NCBI GenBank assembly: GCA_032716605.1
Contig: CM064506.1
Span: 19,392,600 to 19,456,599, forward strand
Reading direction: 5' to 3'
Source of the DNA: Paralithodes platypus
Lineage: Eukaryota > Arthropoda > Malacostraca > Decapoda > Lithodidae
DNA: 64,000 nt
The notes beneath the pieces are model-generated. The model had not been told where the DNA came from. It searched no databases and saw nothing but the letters and a program-made list of their open reading frames with translations. Position numbers and translations under genes: made by a program. The first letter of the stretch is position 1. Every line of letters starts with the position of its first letter. Shown piece by piece: positions 21,908-33,422 of this stretch.

Positions 21908-22051
21908 ATAAGAGTAAGGCAATTTGCGTAGTTTGATTTTTTTTTTTTTATATATATATATATATATATATATCAAGTTATGTCAATAAATTTTTTTTTT
22001 TTTTTTTTTAGGCTATACAAATTAGTAGTCAATTGCATGTGGGTAACTGTA

Positions 22052-22221
<170 letters not shown>

Positions 22222-22370
22222 CCCCTCCCCCCCTGTGTGCTGGTCAGAATACAGACATCCCCAAGTGTCACCAGAATTGTCACTATCGGACCGTAACGTA
22301 ACGTAATGCAGCCAGCTCGTGACGTAACGCTCGGGTCGTTTCCTCTCAAGCAGTGTTGTCAATTTAGCTA

Positions 22371-23934
22371 CTTTTTTTTTTTTTTTTTTTTCTATGTGAT
22401 TGAGGGAGGCAAAAGGCATAACTGCCTATAGCGAGTGCCTCCCCCATAGTTGAAAGAGTGACAGGGCCAAAATCAAGGGACGTTCGAGCCAAAAATGCCT
22501 GGACACACGGAGTTTGAAGCAATTTAAGTCATAGGAAGAGGGAAAGACTGATTCTGGGAGAGAGTTCCAGAGCTCAGCTGTTGAGTAGAAGAAAGTTTGA
22601 GAGTAACGTTTCACTCTTGGGTTGGAGAGTTGCACAGAGTAGGGGTGGGATTGAGTTGCAAGACGGGTACCACGTGCCCTACGTAAAGGAGGTGGTATGC
22701 ACTGGGATAGCTCTGAGGAACACTGATTATTATAGTAGCGATAGAATAGCGAGAGAGATGCAACATTGCGGCGGAGAGAGAGAGATTGCAGAGAGTGGTG
22801 AGTGGACGGGAGTTAATGATACGAAAGGCCTTCCTTTCAACTTTGTCTAGGAGAGCGGTGTGAGAGGAACCTCCCCACACATGTGAACAATACTCAATAC
22901 AAGGGCGCACTATGCCCCTGTACAGAGCAAGAAGCTGTGCAGGGGAAAAGAACCCCCTAAGGCGGTTGAGCACACCCAGTTTCTGGGAGGCTGCCTTAGC
23001 AAGACTGGTAATATGGTCCTTCCAAATGAGAGCAGAAGAAAAAGAGACACCAAGAATATTGAGAGAAGATGAAGGGTTGATTTTTGTATTGTTGAAGAAT
23101 AAGGGATAGTCCGCTGGGAGATCCTGACGGGTAGATAGATGGAGAAATTGGGTTTTGGAAGCATTAAAGTTAACAAGGTTTTCTCTGCCCCAATTGGAAA
23201 TAGTATTTAGATCAGAATTTAAGAGTTCTATGGCTTCATTACGTTTGTCGTTGAGGGATTGCTGGCTGGGGCGTTCTGAAAAACTAATGGAGTAGTGCAA
23301 GGTTGAGTCGTCTGCGTATGAATGGATGGGAATTAAGGTACAGTTAAGGAGATCATTTATAAAAATTAGAAAGAGAATAGGAGATAGGACAGAGCCCTGA
23401 GGAACACCGGAGTTTATAGGGTGAGGAAGTGAACAATGGCCGTCCACAGCCGCGGCTATGGAACGGCCGGAAAGGAAATTAGAGACAAAGGCACAGATGG
23501 AGGGATAGAAACCGAAGGAGGGTAGTTTAGAAATTAAAGATTTATGCCAGACTCTATCGAAGGCTTTCGATATGTCTAGTGCAATAGAAAAAGTCTCACC
23601 GAAGTCCCGAAAGGAGGATGACCAAGAGTTAGTAAGATATGAAAGAAGATCACCAGTAGAGCGACCCTTAAGGAAGCCATACTGGCGATCTGAGAGCAGA
23701 TTATGAGAAGAGAAATGCTTAAGAAATTTGGAAGCAAGAATTATTTCAAAAACTTTAGAAAGACAAGAGATAAGAGCAATTGGACGATAGTTGGAGGGTT
23801 GAGAGCGGTCACCCTTCTTTGGGACAGGTTGAATGTGAGCAAACTTCCAGCATGAAGGGAAGACGTTAGAGGATAGACAGAGACGAAAGAAGTTTACCGC
23901 GAAGTTAAGTGTTGGTGACGCGTTTTGACAGTTA
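22371..23934 (-). pseudogene. Jockey/CR1-like LINE, 5'-truncated reverse transcriptase with frameshift
   Basis: The minus strand codes a non-LTR retrotransposon reverse transcriptase. Visible motifs in order: PVPKKGDRSQPSNYRPIALI, LLSDRQYGFLKGRST, LDISKAFDRVWH, SGVPQGSVLSPILFLIFIND, the catalytic HSYADDSTLH, and LNILGVSF, followed by the C-terminal connection. Endonuclease and ORF1 are absent. The frame shifts near 22,630: the conserved end (FFYSTAELWNSLPESVF) continues in another frame to about 22,430. A 3' poly(A) tail appears as poly(T) at 22,371-22,391. The 5' end breaks into a TTAA-MITE fragment near 23,934, whose sequence supplies about 70 spurious N-terminal residues of the long ORF. 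Dead by truncation and frameshift. Confidence 0.9.
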
Positions 23935-24689
23935 TTCTGGCTATCATTAGACGACTTTCTACAGTTTAGGAAGGGTCTGTGGGAATTATAAGGGTAAAGA
24001 CTATGAGCTCTCTGGCTTCCACACATAATGACAGGTGACCCCTTTGGTATCTGTACTATAGCATTGGTGAGGTACAGGGTGTCTAATCGACGCATGAATG
24101 ACTTGAATGCATATGAGTAGGAATACAAGAAAATTAACATGCTAAAGCATTTGTTTGGTCATTTCATCACTTCCTAAGACATCATTTAAACTATAAACCA
24201 TAATTTTAAGTTTACACATACAACAATAAACACTAAAGAGAAGGGACTTGGCTTTGGTTTGACACCTTGGACTAAGATGTAGGCTAAGTAGGATAGGGTA
24301 GGTAGGAAAGGTGAGTTGAGAGGTGAGGTGGGTTAATTAGTGTTGAGAGGAGATGGGTCGTTTTTCTAGATCCCCTTCTCCCTCATGTTTAGCCCCATTA
24401 GTTTTCAGATTTTAAGATGTTTGCCCCATTAATTTGTCGATTTTAAGACCTTTTGCCTCATTTCTTAGTCAATATTAAAACCTTTCATGTTATTTAGGTG
24501 TCGATTTTTTTCCTGGCGAATCGTGAGCCTGTAATTTTGGAAGAACCTTTTTATACCGAAACATTTATAAATTAATCTAGAAGGGGGATCTAATGGAATT
24601 TTTGTTTTAAGTTTGATGGAGGTCTAGGGAAGAAACTAGAACAATAATAAATATATGAACAAATCGACCAAAAAGTGAACCATCCCCCC

Positions 24690-25185
24690 CATAATATAGG
24701 TGAGGTAAGGGGTGTGAGGTATAGGTAAGAAAGGTGTGTTGGAGGTAAGGTAATCAGTGTTAATATAGGTGAGGTGATGTAGCCTAAGGGGTGTGATGTA
24801 TATATAATATAATGGATTAATTTCACTCCCAACACCAAACACCTAATTAAATTAATGAAAGCATGTGATCGTCCCGGGATTCGAACCTGGGTTACCACAT
24901 ACAGATCTTAAACACTCGAACCATTACACCATCAAGACATGGGTGTGATGTAGCAGTGTTTATATAGGTTAGGGTTAGGTGATGTAAGGGGTGTGATATA
25001 TAAGACAAGTGAGAGGGGTAAGGTAAGCACGGATTGTTGTGGTGATGAGTGTGATGTAGCCTTGTTTATATAGGTGAGTTGGTTATGAAGGGGTGTGATG
25101 TAACAGTGTTTATACAGGTGAGGTGGTGATGTATAAGAAAAGTGAGAGGAGGGAGAGGTAGGCACGGATTGTTATGATGACGGCA
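24690..25185. repeat. Minisatellite, about 100-bp unit
   Basis: Repeated GTGTTTATATAGGTGAGG and GGGGTGTGATGTA words with GGTAAGGTAAGCACGGATTG, split by a SINE. Confidence 0.7.
24825..24942 (-). mobile_element. tRNA-derived SINE (minus), second copy
   Basis: The minus strand reads CTTGATGGTGTAATGGTTCG, B box GGTTCGAATCCC, GATCACATGCTTTCATTAAT and GGTGTTTGGTGTTGGGAGTG. It splits a 24.7-25.2 kb minisatellite. Confidence 0.7.
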
Positions 25186-25327
25186 TCAACTTGCGTCACC
25201 ATCTTAGCGCAATACGCTTCAGTTTCATGACAATTTATTTACGACCGATCCGTCCCCCCCCCCTCTCTCTCTCTCTATATATATATATATTGAGAATATA
25301 TCACAAATACACGTGAGCCACTAAATG

Positions 25328-25489
25328 TTTCTAGTCTCTCAGTGGGGATCGAACCATCGACCATCAGGATGATAGCCGACGCTTTAATCAATTACAGCAC
25401 GGCAGTCTAGACTGCCGTGGTGTAATTGATTAAAGCGTCGGCTATCATCCTGATGGTCGATGGTTCGATCCCCACTGAGAGACTAGAAA
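25328..25489. repeat. 162-bp tRNA-like palindrome
   Basis: Two 81-base arms around 25,408/25,409 are perfect reverse complements except one base pair (G at 25,420 and its partner). Each arm holds a tRNA-like head (GTGTAATTGATTAAAGCG as A box, GGTTCGATCCCCAC as B box). It is flanked by AT repeats. A head-to-head SINE pair or a cruciform-prone duplication. Confidence 0.85.
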
Positions 25490-25570
25490 TATATATATAT
25501 ATATATCTATCTATATTTATCTATCTCTATATCTATATTTATCTATCTATATCTAACATAATAATTATAT

Positions 25571-25784
25571 TTACCCCTTCCATACCGTCGACGTCTTTTA
25601 CAGTTTATTGAAGCTATATTTAGACGATTTTGTACAGTTTAAGAAGGATCGGTGGTAGTAAAAAGAGTAAATGAGATAGTTTCGAAGCCGGTTGATTGCT
25701 GGAGGCCCTTTGTAAACTGAATACAATCGTCTAATAGTAGCCAGAATAAAGTTAATATGACGGCGTCGGTTCAGAAGGGGTTAA
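25571..25784. mobile_element. Family A MITE
   Basis: TTACCCCTTCCATACCGTCG to CGGTTCAGAAGGGGTTAA, first of three copies within 660 bp. Confidence 0.85.
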
Positions 25785-25815
25785 CAGACAGGTGGTACAA
25801 CCAAGGGCGATGTGT

Positions 25816-26225
25816 TTAACCCCTTCAGTACCGGTGACGTAATTTTCACTATATTCTGGCAACTATTAGAGGAGTTAATTCAGTTTAGGAAGAACCTCTA
25901 CCAATTAAAAGACTAAACACAATCTCATTCAATCCTTCTAGCTACTACAGATTCTTCTTAAGCTGAATAAAGCAGTCTAATAGTGACCAGAATATGATGA
26001 AAATTACGTCACCGGTACTGAAGGGGTTTACCCATTCAGTACCGGTGACACATTTGTATTATATTCTGGCAACTATTAGACGGGTTTATTCAGCTTAGGA
26101 AGGATGGCTACAAACTATCTCAATGAATCATTTTAGCTACCATATATCCTTCCCAAGCTTCATAAAATCGTCTAAATGAAGCTGAAATAAAGACAAAGGG
26201 ACATCACCGGTACTGAAGGGGTTAA
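25816..26225. mobile_element. Two abutting family A MITEs
   Basis: The first is TTAACCCCTTCAGTACCGGT to GGTACTGAAGGGG. The join is TTTA at 26,027-26,030. The second goes on ACCCATTCAGTACCGGTGAC and ends TACTGAAGGGGTTAA. No host sequence lies between them. Confidence 0.85.
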
Positions 26226-26258
26226 GCCAGCGAGGCCTAGACGTGACTGTGGTTACGA

Positions 26259-26464
26259 TACCCTGTTCCAAATAGGTAGGCCAGAAATCGTGAACCCTAA
26301 CCTCTGTAACTCAAAAAGGGCTGGATCAAACGGCCTGTATATTTTCACACCCATTCCCTGACTGACCCTTCCCCAATGGTAGAAATATTCGCTCGATTAC
26401 TCTAGTCGTTTGTGAGTGATAGAGGTTAATAAGAGTTTTGGCCTACTTATTTGGAACAGGGTAT
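26259..26464. mobile_element. MITE type M1, complete
   Basis: TACCCTGTTCCAAATAGGTA to TTATTTGGAACAGGGTA; 206 bp; core CCTCTGTAACTCAAAAAGGG and GGTAGAAATATTCGCTCGAT. Confidence 0.85.
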
Positions 26465-26516
26465 AGCTACCATTATACCACTGGATACTATGTGTGTGTG
26501 CATAATAAGGGTATGG

Positions 26517-26737
26517 TACAGTCGGCCTAATAAGTGATGTGTCAGCACCAAGTATATTTCGATCAATAATTGGTATTAGTAATGTCTAAAATTTGATTTA
26601 ATCGTTTTGAATGAGATATAAAAGCATGTTCCTACGCTTATCTACCCTATTCAACATCTGACAGACATTAATACAGCACAGATAGAGCCAAACGTAATGA
26701 CAACTGAGACATGACTTATTAGCGCCACCGTACTGTA
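26517..26737. mobile_element. MITE type M6
   Basis: TACAGTCGGCCTAATAAGTG to GACTTATTAGCGCCACCGTA; right end slightly decayed. Confidence 0.75.
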
Positions 26738-27397
26738 TTGGTGTGTTGGAGAAAGTGCACTATTTGTTACTTAAGTCGTGGAGGCTTGGTCTTTACAGGT
26801 TAAGGAGTGGTTATTAGTTTGCTCGCTAGACCTCCAACAAGCTTGGAAAAAAAAAAAAAAAAAAAAATCTCTCAAGATAAAAGATATACGTTATATTTGT
26901 TTCGGTAGAAAAATGTTCCGCGGTTCCTCCTAAATAATATAATCGCCAATAATATAATCGACACCTAAATGGGGCGAAATGTCTAAAAAAACGCCAAACT
27001 AAGGGGGCAAACGTCTTAAGAGGTGTTCTTTTAAGCTTGATGGAGGTCTAGTGAGGTTACTATTAAATACAATATATTGACCAAAAAATAACCACTACCT
27101 CCTTAAAACCAGAGCTTTAAACCCCTTAGTGCTGCCTGTCCCTTCAGCACACAGCAGGGCACGGTATATAGACTACTAGTCTCTTTACCATGCAACAGGG
27201 TGTCTAACCAGAACAATATTGTTTGAAGACTTGGATGAATATAAGAAGTAATACAAGAAAGTTAACATGAAATAGCATTGTGTTGGCCCTTTTATCACTT
27301 CCAAAGTCATAATTTGAACTATAAACTAAACATTTTCCTTTACACATGCAATAAATAAAACTAAACCTAATTAACTGCTTTCGTTTGACACCCTTGC

Positions 27398-27470
27398 GTG
27401 TCTTGATAGCGTACTGCATAAGTGCGCGGAATTTCGGTGTGAGTGTCCTAGGTTCGAGTCCTTGGAGTGC
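27398..27470 (+). mobile_element. tRNA-like head of a SINE
   Basis: CTTGATAGCGTACTGCATAA, then AGGTTCGAGTCCTTGGAGTG resemble A and B boxes. A SINE body fragment in reverse follows at 27,545. Arms do not form a full cloverleaf. Confidence 0.5.
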
Positions 27471-27619
27471 CACATGTATTTGTTGATTTCATTAATTGAG
27501 TTTATAAGTGAAGTTGGTTGGTGAAAAAATATAACTCATCAATGCCTCCGTCCACCTCAGAGGTAAGGTTGAAGGTATTGAGGGATAAGCCTTTGTAACG
27601 GCTCCTTTATCTATTTTTC

Positions 27620-28385
27620 GAAGTGTTGAAAAAGGAGGAGTGTTGGAGAGAGAGAGATTTTTTTTTATTTTTTTATTTGTTAATATATATATATGTATAT
27701 AAAAAGTATATTAAAAGGGATGTTGGAGAGATAGAGGAAGCTGTTGGAGTGGCTTTGTTATGTGTGTTATTAGTTTGTATGTTAAAAGGGGTGTTGGAGA
27801 GATGGAGGAAGCTGTTGGAGTGGCTTTGTTATGTGTTATTAGTCTATATTGAAAGGAGTGTTGGAGAGAGAAAATAAGCTGTTGGAGTGGCTTTGTATGC
27901 GTGTTATTAGTATGTAGGATATGTTGAAAGTGGAGAAGGGGTGTTGGGGAGAGAGGAAGCTGTTGGAGTGGCTTTGTTATGTATGTTAATATACTGTATT
28001 AGTATGTATGTTGAAAGGAAAGAAGGAGTGTAGGAGAGAGAAAGGAAGCTGTTGGAGTGGCTTTGTTATGTGTGTCATTAGTTTGTAGGCTATGTTGAAA
28101 GGGGAGAAGGGGTATTGGAGAGAGAGAGGAAACGGTGTCAAACCGGAGCAATTTGGTGTGAAGACTAGAAAGAATATGAGAAGAAATACAAGATAATTAA
28201 CAAGAAATAGCATTGTTTTGGCCTTTTTATTACTCCCAAAATATAATTTGAGCTATTAACCACACTTTTTTTCTCTGCATATACAATAATAAAGACTAAA
28301 ACTAATGGACTTAGCTTTCGTTTGACACCCTGAGAGGAAGCTGTTGGAGTGGCTTTGTTATGTGCGTTATTAGTCTGTCTGGCTC
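27620..28385. repeat. Minisatellite (GCTGTTGGAGTGGCTTTGTT), 70-100-bp units
   Basis: At least six units with GTGTTGGAGAGAGAGAGGAA and TTGTTATGTGTGTTATTAGT. Split by the hAT-like MITE; one further unit continues after it. Confidence 0.85.
28132..28331. mobile_element. hAT-like MITE with 8-bp target duplication
   Basis: GAGAGGAA at 28,124-28,131 is repeated at 28,332-28,339. Ends ACGGTGTCAAACCGGAGC and GCTTTCGTTTGACACCCT pair. It interrupts the GCTGTTGGAGTGGCTTTG minisatellite. Relatives: 24,075-24,269, 27,196-27,395, 29,432-29,533 (half) and 29,574-29,747. Confidence 0.8.
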
Positions 28386-28566
28386 AGTCCACCCACCCAT
28401 GCACCCACCTACCTGCTTGAGTGAATGTCACGGGACGGAAGGACTGTATACAGTGTATAGCCCTCCTCCCGGCTCCACTCTATATATGTTGCACTTCCCG
28501 GGAGAAAGTGAAAAGAGTGGCCTTGGAACTGGAGACCCTAGTGTTACAGAGATCGGCCCAATGGAA

Positions 28567-28884
28567 CTATACTGTTTCTTAAAGCTCGACATCCTTAGCA
28601 GCTCATTTCTCGATAACTAATGGAAAAGTAAAACACTACTACTGTCTCTGCATCATATTATTGTCTTCTCTCTTCTTCCTTTCCTTTATCACTTCTTTCT
28701 TATGTTCATTATTCTGTTTTCCTGCTTCCCTTTCTTCTCCTTTTCATATTCAGCCCCCGCTTTACGTCTATCTCGAATTCAGCCTTTAAGTTTTCGTAAT
28801 TAACAACAACATATTTGGCTGTGAAAACGTTGCAATAGCTGAGTAATTAAGATGGGAACAAGCCAATTTCTCCCCAGTTTAAAA
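28567..28884. other. Nothing recognised
   Basis: Includes a pyrimidine-rich part (28,660-28,760). No coding or repeat signal supported. Confidence 0.5.
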
Positions 28885-28980
28885 GAAATTACTTGACTAT
28901 CTGAATTAACTCTCTGACTTCCATACACCATTCTTAATCTGAATAAAATCGTCTAGTAATAGCCAAAAAACAGCAAAAAA

Positions 28981-29220
28981 TTATAGAGACCCTATTATTA
29001 CAGAGATGGACCCACTATGGAACTAGAGACCCTATTGTTTCAGAGATCGGTCCAATATGAAACTAGAGACCCTATTTTTACAGAGATAGCTCCAATATGG
29101 AACTAGAGACCCTATTGTTACCGAGACCGTCCCAATATAGACCCTATTGTAACAGAGATGGACCCAACCAATATGGAGACCCTATTTTCACAGAGATCGG
29201 CCCAATATGAAACTTGAGTC
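28981..29220. repeat. Minisatellite, about 44-bp unit
   Basis: Six units of ACTAGAGACCCTATTGTTAC with AGAGATCGGCCCAATATGGA; a single outlier unit lies at 28,524-28,566. Confidence 0.85.
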
Positions 29221-29573
29221 TTTATTATGTATATGCAAAGATAAAATTGGGGCTTAAGCTCAAATTATGTCTTTGGAAGAGATGTATGTATATACTGTAC
29301 TCAGGCATAAACCCCATTGCTGGGAGTGGCCGACACGAGACAGAGCCGGAACAGAAACATTTATTGTAGGCCTATCTATTCTTAGGGTCCGGGACCACTT
29401 TTGTGTTCCCTTGCCTGTTTCTCAGTCTTGTCGATAAAATGGCTAAAACTATGCTATTTCATGTTAATTTGCCTGTATTCCTTCCTATATTCATTCAAGT
29501 CTTCAAAGAAAATTGCTCCGGTTTGACACCCTGCCCGTGAGACACCGGCTTGACTTGGCTTCGTGACAGATTC

Positions 29574-29747
29574 AAACTGGAGCAATTTTGAATGAGAACT
29601 TGAATGAAAAGGAATACAAGAAATAGCATTGTTTGACCATTTTATCACTACCAAAGACAATTTTTACTCTAAACCACATAAATTGTATCCTCACATATAC
29701 AATGATAAAGCCTAAAAATAATGGATTCGGCTTTTGTTTGACACCCT
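29574..29747. mobile_element. hAT-like MITE, left end lost, with 8-bp duplication
   Basis: ACAGATTC at 29,566-29,573 and 29,748-29,755 flank the element. The left end starts at AAACTGGAGC, lacking the usual first eight bases, while the right end TTTGACACCCT is whole. Confidence 0.7.
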
Positions 29748-29755
29748 ACAGATTC

Positions 29756-30074
29756 CAATGGTGACTTTTTCCAATTCCAGATTTCAACCCAAGGACGAAT
29801 AACAATAAAAATGGTAAATAAATGTATTTAAACATTTGCATGATACATGCTTTACATTTCAATCATTACCTCACAAATAAGATTGTAGGATAACATATTA
29901 AAAGCATTATTAATTACAGTATTAATTATTGTTCTCATTATGATTTTGACATTGTGTAGAAATATTATAGTTGTAAATAATTAAGTGACTCAGCCATTCT
30001 TGTCAGCTCCATTTGGGTTGTCAGCTACGGTAAGTATAGTCGCCTGCAGTGAAAGGTGGTAACCTACAATGTTT
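29756..30074. other. Nothing recognised
   Basis: AT-rich unique-looking sequence. Confidence 0.5.
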
Positions 30075-30610
30075 ATAGAACAATTCTACCCCCAGGGTAA
30101 GGGAGCCTTCATCTAATGGTGGAGGGAAAAAAGAATATGCCTCACGCATCCTACTGCGTGTCGTACAAGGCGACTAATAGGGGGGGATGGCGATAGACTT
30201 GTGGACCAACAGCCATTACTAGGCAATAAAGTCTTTATCTTAGCACTGTCTTGGTATGGCACTTCCGAGGCTGGTGGGGTGCGGATAGGTGCCACAGGGG
30301 ACTGAGTCTTACCTGGGCACTGTTTGGCACCACACCTGTGTCCGCATGTTGGAGCAGTGCTGGGACAGGACTTTATTGTTCTATAATCCAATTGCCTTTA
30401 TACAGTAAAGTCTTGTTATGGTGCTGTCATTTTGTAACACTGTTAAGGCTGGTGTGGTTGCAGATACTGCAGGTGCAAGTGCTGCAGGGGGACTCTGATG
30501 AGTCTTGCTGAGGCACGGTTAGCACTATACCAACATCAGCCACAGTGATGACTTGGTGGGGCAGTGATGTGGCGGGACTTTATTGTACTACAGTTCACTC
30601 CAACTACTGA
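30075..30610. mobile_element. Dispersed repeat with CGTGTCGTACAAGGCGACTA block
   Basis: GGGTAAGGGAGCCTTCATCT, TACTGCGTGTCGTACAAGGC, then two similar stretches each ending in GGGACTTTATTGT. Related, rearranged copies: 62,065-63,015 (right end GGGAG...reverse of left), 61,720-61,880 reverse and 35,105-35,175. Confidence 0.55.
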
Positions 30611-30985
30611 AAGGCAACCCCGTCTGAGCCGTTACAATGCATGTAATGGAAAAATTACGTTAAACTATTGTATGTGTTGTATGTAGTGTACAGTATGTAT
30701 GCTGATGAAATATATTAAAACATTGCTGCCAGGGTTTTCTCTTAACCCATGGACTACGAAGGTCCTCTCGGAACCCACGGTATTTATATGTGTAAAAATA
30801 ACCCTCCAATAACCATGCCAGTGCCAGGAAATGTCTGAAATTTGGGTGACACATAGAAAGTAGTGGCATCTTTCCATACCACATCCTCCATCCCCCCCCC
30901 AAACTTGGCCATTTATTTTGCACATGTTCTAGCAGTTCATGGGTTAATCATTGTTTACTGTTTCAAATTTATCATGTTGTATTGT

Positions 30986-32123
30986 ACCAGGTATTTCTGC
31001 TGTTCGCTGATGACACAGCATTGGTGGCGGATTCTGATGAGAAACTGCAGCGGGTAGTCAAAGAGTTTGGTGTGGTTTGTGGAAGGAGGAAACTGAAGGT
31101 GAACGTCAATAAAAGTAAGGTAATGGTGTGTAATAGGGGAGAGCATAGGGTGAATCTAGATGTGAGGCTGGATGGGGAAATATTGGAACAAGTAGAGTGT
31201 TTTAAATATCTAGGAGGAACAATAAGCAGGAGTGGAGGTATGGAAGTGGAGGTAAAACAGAGAGTGTGTGAAGGAAGGAAGGTTTTCGGAGCAATGGGAA
31301 GTATGTGGAAGACGAGAAATCTCGGAGTGAAAGTAAAAAGTGCACTGTATCAAGGAATTGTTGTGCCAACAGTGATGTATGGGGCTGAGACATGGGCTCT
31401 GAAGAAAAAGGAGAAAAGAGGGCTGGATGTGATGGAGATGAGCTGCTTGAGGAGTATGTGTGGAGTTACTCGTAGAGACAGATTGAGGAATGAAGAGATA
31501 CGTAGGAGAGTGGGGCAGCAGGAACATTTGTCAGCCAGAGTGGACAGAAGGGTGCTGAGCTGGTATGGTCATGTTGAACGAATGGGAGATGAAAGGCTTA
31601 CAAAGAGAATATGTGAGTCAGGTACAAGGGGAGATAGAAGGGCAGGAAGACCCCCATTGAGATGGAGAGACTGTGTAAGAAAGGCTTTGGATGATAGAGG
31701 AATGACTATAGATCAGGCAGGGGAAGTGGTGTTGGACAGGAGTGAATGGAGAATGCTTGTGAATAGTTGAGTGAACACGTGGTCATTTGGAGTAAGGGGT
31801 CGGGCGCAAGTTGGACTAGATAATAGTCCGTGCCTGGAAGTGTGGTGGGAGGGCTTGTGGCTTTGGCTCCGCTGCATGTCTGCCTGCCGAGATCGGAACC
31901 TCTCCGGGTGGTCAGGGGCCGGGGGAGTGCTGGAGCGACCTTGGTGACCCTGGTCTCTGGGTCTTCTCCTGGGTGACCTGGATGTGTGTGAGTTTGTGCT
32001 TTTTATCTGTGTTTATTCGTTGTTTTATGTTGTTTTGGTGTTTTCCCTGTTCTTGCTCTGTCTTGAGTCGGCTACCCCCAAAATGGGGATTGGGCCTGAG
32101 CATATAGATAGATAGATAGATAG
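30986..32123 (+). pseudogene. RTE-like LINE, 5'-truncated, intact C-terminal frame and GATA tail
   Basis: The frame up to 31,770 starts just before the reverse transcriptase catalytic box (FLLFADDTALVADSDEKLQR). It continues through ECFKYLGGTIS, YGAETWALKKKEKRGLDVME and WYGHVERMGDERLTKRI to GRPPLRWRDCVRKALDDRG and a TGA, with no interruption. About 330 bp of 3' UTR follow, ending in ATAGATAGATAGATAG. The N-terminal endonuclease and most of the polymerase are missing, so it cannot move by itself, but the intact frame suggests a fairly young insertion. Confidence 0.9.
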
Positions 32124-32139
32124 AATGAGTACTGTACTG

Positions 32140-32328
32140 TATAGGTCTCCCTCACTATCTAATGCCTCAATTTACGATATTATTATAGGTTTTTAGGTGC
32201 TTTTGTTTGGGTTTTGGCTGGTCCCAGAACGCATCCCCATTTAATGTTAGGGTTCGCTATACGATTTTACTATTTAAGATTGGGTTTTCAGGAACGTAAC
32301 CCAATCGTAAATCGAGGGAGACCTGTAT
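32140..32328. mobile_element. pogo/Tigger-like MITE, type P1
   Basis: TATAGGTCTCCCTCACTATC to ATCGAGGGAGACCTGTA, TA on both sides, about 190 bp. Body TTTTGGCTGGTCCCAGAACG. It directly follows the GATA tail of the RTE LINE. Confidence 0.7.
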
Positions 32329-32535
32329 TGAGTAATTACTGAAAATACTTTTACGTAGTTCCCGAATAAACCCCAAAACAGCTGACATAAAAGTATGGCT
32401 GAGATTTAATTATAAGCGGCATCCAATACAGTGCTAAACATAATTAATTTGGAGCAGTGTAGCCAAAAACAGCCAAGCTATGCACATGATCATATTGAAC
32501 AAACTGCTGCTTAGTTTAAAAGTTAATGTACAACC

Positions 32536-32747
32536 TTAACCTCTTCAGCAGAACAAATGTTTATCTTTTATTCAGGCTAAATTAGACGATTGTATGCAGT
32601 TTCAGAAGGACCTGCTTTATTAAGAGGGTTTATTGCGATCGAATTTACCCCTTTGAATCCTAAAGGTAGATTATATGCTACTAAAGAAAATTGTCTAATT
32701 GTAACCAGAATATGATACAAATTACGTCATAGTGCTGAAGGGGTTAA
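32536..32747. mobile_element. Family A MITE, CAGCAC-terminal variant
   Basis: TTAACCTCTTCAGCAGAACA to TACGTCATAGTGCTGAAGGG, then GTTAA. Confidence 0.8.
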
Positions 32748-33422
32748 ATAGTTTCAGATTTAAAAGAGCTATATTTAATTATGCTATTTAAGCTATATTT
32801 GGTCATAGAAATGGCAAGCTCAAAGAAATTATTTTACAATCCAGTGTTTGACCCATCCTTTTATGTTTGATTTTCCAAATTGAAAGAAAGTGAATATGTG
32901 GGCAAAGAATGTGAAGGGGCTTGGATATCCTTATTTTTGTTTTCTAATGTGTATATGGCTGACTCGAGACAGAACCCTAACAGAAACAACATTTAAAGTT
33001 CCAGTTCTTTGGGTTCGGGACCACTTTCGCATTCCCTCACCCCTTACTCTGTCTCGTCAAGTAGGTGAATCTTTATTTTCTAATTTATATTATTCTTTAG
33101 CAGTATGTGCTTCTATTGCCCAGCTTGCTCAGGCGGAATATGACTAAAGTATTATATACTATTTATTTCTATACTAATAAATAGCTTGAATAGCATAAAT
33201 AAAAGCAGCTCAGTGACAGGTGGAAATCTTTGTGGCTGTACATGTCATATAATGTTTACAAAAAATAAAGTGTAATTAGTGAATTTAGTGTCTAAGATTT
33301 GTGTGCTATGGCAGTTTTAACCATTACTACTATCTATAAAACATATTGGAAGTACAGCAGTCCACTTGTGTCCTCCCTCAAATGGAAAGAAAACAAGATG
33401 AGGGCAGGAGGCAGGGACTCTT

